From JAZGDL01 sp036477795 (GTDB lineage: Bacteria > Planctomycetota > Phycisphaerae > UBA1845): a stretch of DNA of 10,867 nt. The stretch spans positions 1 to 10,867 of the forward strand of contig JAZGDL010000009.1 in NCBI GenBank assembly GCA_036477795.1, written 5' to 3'. Position numbers and translations under genes: made by a program. Shown piece after piece: positions 6,301-10,867 of the stretch (within the stretch, counting starts at the first letter, position 1; each line of letters starts with the position of its first letter). The notes beneath the pieces are model-generated. The model searched no databases. It was given only the letters and a program-made list of their open reading frames with translations, and was not told the origin of the DNA.

Positions 6301-6566
6301 CGGCTGCCTTCAAAGGTGAGCTGCCGCACGTGGCTGATCAGACGCCTTTCCATCTCAACGCCGCTGTCGGCAGTCGCGGCTGCCTCTGGGGCATCGTCTG
6401 GCGCTACAGACTGAAACAGGGTGTCAACAAACGGCTTCTGTCCGCCGCATGACAGATTGGCGATCAAACACAGCAGCCCGATCCACATCAACGGTTGGAG
6501 ATAGGCAGCACCTGTTGCCCGCATCGTTCCAGGACAACCTGTCCGTCCGGATCGGTCTTCACTCAT
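3327..6566 (-). CDS. Secreted PD40 propeller + PA + M28 aminopeptidase + PDZ protein
   Basis: This 1079-aa protein starts at ATG 6566, with AAGG eight bases upstream; a GTG at 6575 lies inside that site. A hydrophobic segment (residues ~25-39) ends at NLSCGG, a signal peptide or weak lipobox. TolB/PD40 repeats follow (WSPDG, FSPDG and YHPSG motifs, ~75-395), then a repeat-rich linker (~400-450) and a PA-like region (~550-687). The M28 zinc peptidase comes next: H747/D749 in GAHVDHLG, D774 in YGADDNASG, E813/E814 in SGEELG, D870 in NLDMVGR and H939 in EYHTP. A PDZ domain ends it (~992-1075). All M28 ligands are present, so a di-zinc aminopeptidase acting outside the cytoplasm is expected. Residues ~829-862 hold an in-frame repeat insertion, and ~724-738 hold another. 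The S9 peptidase gene diverges from the same intergenic stretch. Confidence 0.93.
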   Translation of the reverse strand: MSEDRSGRTGCPGTMRATGAAYLQPLMWIGLLCLIANLSCGGQKPFVDTLFQSVAPDDAPEAAATADSGVEMERRLISHVRQLTFEGSRAGEGYFNRDGLQFVFQSEREPGNPFFQIYMMDLETGDVKRVSPGRGKTTCAWIHPDGHKVLFSSTHDDPAARDKQQAEIDLRASGQQRRYQWDRDEHYDIYQRDLDSGVLSRLTDTLGYDAEASWSPDGERIVFASNRMAYSEPLSHDDREKFDADKSFLMDVYIMNADGSGAQRLTTAKGCDGGPFFSPDGRRICWRRFSEDGATAEIFTMNTDGSDQEQITSMGAMSWAPFYHPSGEYVIFTTNRHGFDNFELYMVATDGGMEPVRVTYTPRFDGLPAFSPDGNKLAWTSMRTPKQQSQIFLADWNHAGAIVLLRRSPQSEPRAQATGPHNPSRFDRLESRSHTVADSDLQRDGRTTRPDICAEDLKLHVSRLASDDMEGRLTGTEGERLATEYVARVFQRIGMAPAGDDGTYFQHFTFTAGMALGDDNSLTMYGSGEDARTEFEVDRDWRPLAFSRDGVFEAAEVVFAGYGIAAPASGEFEEYDSFVHLEVKGKWVMVLRYMPEDISQEDRQHLARHASLRYKVMIVRDKGAYGLIVVSGPNSKVRSELIKLGFDASLSGTSIPGVSITNAVADKLLASSRRTLKSLQDGLDTGKLRAGFVLPQVKLAVDIDLKKVTRTGRNVLGRLKSAAGARITAGARILSRTPLPRLIVGAHVDHLGRGGGGGSLARGDEKDQIHYGADDNASGVAAVLEIAEQLADRQRRGKLGPLRDIEFAAWSGEELGLLGSKHYVDAVAQETLDRESLLGPSRQELGETDDLTQSPRIAIRGFIAAYINLDMVGRLDQHVILNGIGSSSIWRREVERRNVPVGLPLSLNDDSYMPSDATSFYIKGVPILNVFTGSHPEYHTPRDTADRLDYRGMTDIARFIGLIAGSVAANAETPDYIAQEKPENLAPRAGLRAYLGTIPDYGEAEIAGLKLSGVATGGPAHEAGLKGNDIIVSLAGRTIENIYDYTYAIDALKIGQPAEVIVVREGRRITLTIVPGSRE
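3984..4005. repeat. Perfect 22-bp palindrome inside the M28 gene
   Basis: The arm CCCACGGATTG is followed directly by its exact complement. On the gene strand it encodes the SPRIAIRG-like stretch just before the conserved AAYINLDMVGR. From memory this palindrome recurs in planctomycete genomes; here it is an in-frame insertion in a surface loop. Confidence 0.8.
4048..4071. repeat. Hairpin repeat in the M28 gene (GGACCGAGAA arm)
   Basis: Arms GGACCGAGAA and TTCTCGGTCC (10 bp) enclose the loop GGGA. It belongs to the same family as the hairpins at 4356-4379 and 6760-6783 and encodes DRESLLGPS in the inserted loop of the peptidase. Confidence 0.8.
4356..4402. repeat. Hairpin repeat with half-duplication in the M28 gene
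   Basis: Arms GGTGCGAGAA and TTCTCGCACC enclose the loop AGGA (4356-4379). The right half is then repeated: GATTCTCGCACCAGCGG occurs at 4368-4384 and 4386-4402. On the gene strand it encodes the AGARITAGARILSRT stretch before the catalytic GAHVDHLG. Confidence 0.8.
5269..5341. repeat. Repeat-derived linker in the M28 gene
   Basis: The stretch holds a hairpin with arms GACCGGCT and AGCCGGTC and loop TTCC (5269-5288), and two copies of GCGGCTCGGATTGTG (5292-5306 and 5327-5341) with a 35-base period. It falls in the linker between propeller and peptidase regions and encodes low-complexity residues (SEPRAQATGPHN), so reading frame is kept in a place where sequence matters little. Confidence 0.7.
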
Positions 6567-6582
6567 GGATTTCACCTTCGTT

Positions 6583-6617
6583 CAGTTATCACTACTGATA
6601 ACTGATTACTGATAACT
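6583..6617. promoter_or_regulatory. Inverted and direct TGATAACT repeats between divergent genes
   Basis: CAGTTATCA (6583-6591) pairs with TGATAACTG (6596-6604), and ACTGATAACT recurs at 6594-6603 and 6608-6617 with a 14-base period. They lie close to the start of the M28 gene in the ~136-base divergent intergenic region and could be operator sites, though simple interspersed repeats are as likely. Confidence 0.3.
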
Positions 6618-6640
6618 AACAAGTATTGGCCCGATGATTT

Positions 6641-6669
6641 TTGCAATTATTGGGAATCCCCGCTAGGGT
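6641..6669 (+). promoter_or_regulatory. Candidate sigma-70 promoter for the S9 peptidase gene
   Basis: TTGCAA (6641-6646) and TAGGGT (6664-6669) are 17 bases apart, giving a start near 6676 and a leader of about 27 bases before the ATG at 6703. It is a pattern call with a mediocre -10. Confidence 0.3.
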
Positions 6670-6702
6670 CCGGCAACTGAACGTATGACAGGAGCCATCA
6701 GA

Positions 6703-8082
<1,380 letters not shown>

Positions 8083-8142
8083 AACAACGAACAGGTCCAC
8101 GCCTACATCGTCAAGCCCGTCGATTTCGATCCGTCGAAGAGA

Positions 8143-8835
<693 letters not shown>

Positions 8836-8869
8836 CCCCAAAACAATCAATCGGATCTGTCGACGGTAT

Positions 8870-8917
8870 ACCGAGCCGCGACCGTCCAAAACACCGAGCC
8901 GCGACCGTCAGGGAGCG
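8870..8917. repeat. Tandem CCGAGCCGCGACCGT interspersed repeat
   Basis: ACCGAGCCGCGACCGTC occurs at 8870-8886 and 8893-8909, and the second copy continues to AGGGAGCG. The inverted form at 3271-3294 differs at one base in 24. It lies just after the S9 stop codon; no terminator with a T-tract is seen. Nothing gene-like is seen at 8836-9024. Confidence 0.7.
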
Positions 8918-9024
8918 GGCCCTGAGGGATTCGTCGCATGGCAAACCCGGGCGCTATCAGGCCCTCTGGCGTGTCACACGTCTCAGACGACCCAACGGAC
9001 TACGCAGGCCGTGCCGGTGATTAC

Positions 9025-9153
9025 TCAGCGTTCCCGCCACAGCATGGAGGTGGAGACCTTGTGGCCGCATTCGGGGCAGCGGGGCACCTCCTGCCCGCGA
9101 AGGTCGTAGCCGCAATCGTGACCAAGATCACGGCGCTTGTATACAACATTCAA
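9025..9153 (-). pseudogene. Zinc-ribbon fragment (CGYDLRG...CPECG), 42 codons
   Basis: Reading from TTG 9153 gives 42 residues containing DCGYDLRGQEVPRCPECG, a zinc ribbon very common at the ends of planctomycete proteins. The first CxxC pair is incomplete (GHDC instead of CxxC), so metal binding would need another ligand. The frame is closed just upstream (TGA 9159-9157), and the TTG overlaps the stop of the ORF above it as TTGA. It could be the C-terminus of that ORF, separated by a single-base frameshift, or a coupled small protein. The first is preferred because such ribbons usually sit at a protein's end. Confidence 0.5.
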
Positions 9154-9560
9154 CGATCATCAGATGGTGCTTCTCGGCGAGTAGTGAGTGGGTCGCCAAC
9201 CCAGTCGATTCTCACACGTTGGGACCACTGCACGTGAAGATAGTGGTCGATGTCTGGGTTGAGCCATGCGACCTCTCGCAGAGACTCCAGGGTAATCTCA
9301 CACACGAAGGCGTCATCCACGATGGAATGAACAAGGCTGAAGGAACCCTGCAGACTAGTGCCTTCTTCGCTTACTCGGACGGAGGAGTCTATTCCCCCTG
9401 TTGAGAATAGAAAGATTCCGGCCCCGCCAAGGATGATATCTACAAAACCTGTCCAGTTTGCGTTGTTGTTTCGGCAACGCACACTCACGCGTAACGGCAC
9501 CCACGTTGGGGGAAGTGGAAACTCCACTTCGATCTTCGGACCTTTGGGGTCAGAGCGCAT
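9150..9560 (-). CDS. Hypothetical protein, 136 aa, N-terminus supplied by the repeat
   Basis: The ATG at 9560 and the first eight residues (MRSDPKGP) are encoded by the first unit of the large repeat array; unique sequence starts near 9536 (KIEVEFPLPPTWVPL). The rest looks beta-rich and globular, with no signal peptide or recognised motif. The unique part was probably the downstream part of a longer gene whose 5' end was removed or separated by the array, as seen at the recombinase-like gene at 2566. It ends ...EAPSDDR at TGA 9152-9150; a -1 shift there would join it to the zinc-ribbon frame. No ribosome site is visible inside the repeat. Whether it is expressed cannot be judged. Confidence 0.42.
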   Translation of the reverse strand: MRSDPKGPKIEVEFPLPPTWVPLRVSVRCRNNNANWTGFVDIILGGAGIFLFSTGGIDSSVRVSEEGTSLQGSFSLVHSIVDDAFVCEITLESLREVAWLNPDIDHYLHVQWSQRVRIDWVGDPLTTRREAPSDDR

Positions 9561-9771
9561 TTAGGAGACCTTTGGGGTCAGGGAGACCTTTGGGGTCAGA
9601 GCGCATTTAGTCATGAGACCTTTGGGGTCAGGACCTTTGGGGTCAGAGCAGGACCTTTGGGGTCAGCAGGACCTTTGGGGTCACAGGACCTTTGGGGTCA
9701 CAGGACCTTTGGGGTCAGAGCGCATTTAGTCATTAGAACAGGACCTTTGGGGTCACGGACCTTTGGGGTCA
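9538..9771 (+). repeat. Large GGACCTTTGGGGTCA array, 11 units
   Basis: Core ACCTTTGGGGTCA starts at 9540, 9568, 9586, 9618, 9633, 9653, 9671, 9688, 9705, 9743 and 9759. Every unit has the same left end. Right ends vary from almost none to nearly the full terminal repeat (through CGCATTTAGTCATTAG at 9717-9736). The last unit continues into the complete 147-bp element. Direction and structure match the smaller array at 2529-2600. Confidence 0.92.
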
Positions 9772-9911
9772 GAGCGCATTTAGTCATTAGTGAGTCTCTT
9801 TTCCAGTCGTTGCACCGTCCGGCGGATGGCGGGGCCGGTGGATTCGATCCTGCGGATGGCCGTGACGCGGCTCCGGGGTCAACTACTAATGACTAAATGC
9901 GCTCTGACCCC
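9765..9911. mobile_element. 147-bp element with perfect 27-bp terminal inverted repeats, copy 2
   Basis: The left end (9765-9791) and right end (9885-9911) are exact reverse complements over 27 bases and identical to those of copy 1, with about seven internal differences. It is flanked on the left by the 11-unit array and on the right by an 11-base tandem repeat (CCAGATACGTT at 9910-9920 and 9921-9931). Confidence 0.8.
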
Positions 9912-9962
9912 AGATACGTTCCAGATACGTTTCCCCCTCCTCTCGATGCCCCGAATCAACGC

Positions 9963-10748
9963 TTACGCTGGCACTGCCCGACGCCGAGCAAACACAACGC
10001 TCCCACCGATGAGTATCATCACGATCATAAGAAACGTACCCCACTCACCCACAGTTGGGACAGGTACGTTGCAGGGGTTAGAGCAAGGGATGTAGCCGCT
10101 TAGGGTCACGTGCTCGGTCCCTGGGGCACCATGAAAAAACCTGATGGAGGTGCCGCCGTCGAACACAATTCCAGACTCAAGGCGATGAGGTCCCCTTCCG
10201 CCGTTCGGAGGACGGAGACTTAACTTGATTTCTTGAGTCGCTCCGTCGTCCTGCTCTAACCACATGATTGAAGTAGTTTTGCTGGCGATATCGGTGAGCA
10301 CGAATCCGCCCGTGGGAACCTGTGCGGCAACATCGCCGCTAACGACGTCCGCGAAGAAGCTGATGGGAACGTTGCATGGATTGGAGCAGGGGATGTAGCC
10401 GCTTAGAGCCACTTGTTCGGCTCCACTGCCGCCGTGAAAAAACCTGATGGAAGTACCAGCGTCGAAGACAATTCCAGACTCAAAGCTATGTTCTGTTTTC
10501 CCGGGCTCACCAGAGAGGAAACTGAACTTGATTTCTTGAGTAGCTCCGTCGTCCTGCTCTAACCGTATGGCGGTATCAGTAATTGCGAAGATATCGGTGA
10601 GCACGAATCCGCCCTTAGGAACCTGTGCAACTACATCTCCGCTAACGACGTCCGCGAAGAAACTAACAACTTTCCCCCGCTGGTCCTGCCCATACGCAAC
10701 TCCAGACGACAACAAGACTACCGCTACGATGCTGTTTAAACGTGACAT
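9963..10748 (-). CDS. Secreted two-repeat protein with IPTL-CTERM sorting signal
   Basis: This 261-aa protein starts at ATG 10748, with GGAGG eight bases upstream (10757-10761); the ATG at 10754 is too close to it. Residues 1-20 are a signal peptide ending AYG. Two tandem ~100-residue repeats follow (28-127 and 129-228). Each starts SFFADVVSGDV, contains LEQDDGATQEIK and GTSIRFFHG, and ends SGYIPCSNPCNVP with two Cys. Residues 230-257 form the tripartite sorting tail: VPTVGEWG, a membrane helix and RRR, the IPTL-CTERM type. Such proteins are exported, then processed and anchored or released by an exosortase-like enzyme, which is not in this window. The repeats are probably beta-rich surface domains with a possible Cys-Cys link in each. 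Ligand unknown. The gene is preceded by a good promoter and followed by the 147-bp repeat element. Confidence 0.85.
   Translation of the reverse strand: MSRLNSIVAVVLLSSGVAYGQDQRGKVVSFFADVVSGDVVAQVPKGGFVLTDIFAITDTAIRLEQDDGATQEIKFSFLSGEPGKTEHSFESGIVFDAGTSIRFFHGGSGAEQVALSGYIPCSNPCNVPISFFADVVSGDVAAQVPTGGFVLTDIASKTTSIMWLEQDDGATQEIKLSLRPPNGGRGPHRLESGIVFDGGTSIRFFHGAPGTEHVTLSGYIPCSNPCNVPVPTVGEWGTFLMIVMILIGGSVVFARRRAVPA
10065..10667 (-). repeat. Internal tandem duplication encoding two ~100-aa domains
   Basis: Bases 10368-10667 and 10065-10364 encode the two homologous domains of the IPTL-CTERM protein. Ends and cores are almost identical, while the stretch after EIK differs (FSFLSGEPGKTEH against LSLRPPNGGRGPH), so the duplication is not brand new. 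Confidence 0.8.
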
Positions 10749-10797
10749 TTTCATGCCCTCCAAGAGATGTTTCTACGAATCCAAAAACCAAGCAGAG

Positions 10798-10826
10798 AGT
10801 ATAACAATTCTGACCATCCAACTCAA
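10798..10826 (-). promoter_or_regulatory. Sigma-70-type promoter for the IPTL-CTERM gene
   Basis: On the minus strand TTGAGT (10826-10821) and TATACT (10803-10798) are separated by exactly 17 bases, predicting a start near 10791 and a leader of about 43 bases. It is the best promoter match in the window. Confidence 0.65.
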
Positions 10827-10830
10827 TCTG

Positions 10831-10852
10831 GGGGAACTAAAGGGGAACTAAA
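10831..10852. repeat. Tandem GGGGAACTAAA repeat
   Basis: Two exact 11-base copies lie back to back just upstream of the promoter and are followed by AAAAGGACGTACCTC, possibly the edge of another interspersed repeat cut by the window end. Confidence 0.6.
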
Positions 10853-10867
10853 AAGGACGTACCTCGT

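Noticed and set aside
9538..9771. CRISPR array
   Set aside because: Spacers are absent or are only variable lengths of the same element; units are short and not separated by unique sequence, and no cas gene is nearby.
9897..10103. + strand ORFs starting MRSDPRY or MTKCALTP in the repeat of copy 2
   Set aside because: They run antisense through the IPTL-CTERM tail and are explained by start codons in the repeat.

Overview
The window looks like a piece of a planctomycete chromosome (phylum Planctomycetota; class not resolved). The clues are a C-terminal sorting signal of the IPTL-CTERM type, a CGYDLRG/CPECG zinc-ribbon remnant, two large secreted peptidases with PD40/TolB-like propeller repeats, and many small palindromic repeats inside and between genes, including the element that can be read as PSPKRQRG. 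No rRNA, tRNA or CRISPR array was seen.

Region 1 (about 1-2530) is visibly less GC-rich and resembles a small genomic island. On the + strand are two unrecognised small genes (79-375, followed by a strong terminator, and 529-888). Facing them is a tight minus-strand operon: a 5'-truncated tyrosine-recombinase-like gene (2566-1787), a three-TM membrane protein (1790-1248), and two very small acidic genes (1230-1051 and 1051-899). The two small proteins share a SLxESxETIQ motif although most of its codons differ. The joints are a 4-base overlap, a 17-base gap and a 1-base overlap, and the last three genes each have a good Shine-Dalgarno. This is the best candidate for an undescribed system.

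Region 2 (about 2530-3326) is a repeat tract. It has tandem GGACCTTTGGGGTCA units, a 147-bp element with perfect 27-bp terminal inverted repeats, an extra copy of that element's right end, and a pair of 24-bp GGGGACGCAGC repeats. One short ORF starts inside the repeat.

Region 3 (3327-8835) holds two divergent secreted peptidase genes. The minus-strand one encodes a PD40 propeller + PA + M28 aminopeptidase + PDZ protein with all metal ligands present. It also carries in-frame hairpin-repeat insertions. The plus-strand one encodes an S9-family (prolyl oligopeptidase-like) peptidase, interrupted by an in-frame TGA where relatives are remembered to have Trp. The downstream half keeps Ser, Asp and His. 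Together they suggest extracytoplasmic peptide degradation.

Region 4 (8836-10867) holds interspersed repeats, a possibly frameshifted zinc-ribbon gene whose 5' end is cut by a second, larger GGACCTTTGGGGTCA array (11 units) ending in a second 147-bp element, and a secreted IPTL-CTERM protein made of two tandem ~100-residue repeats with a clear sigma-70-type promoter.
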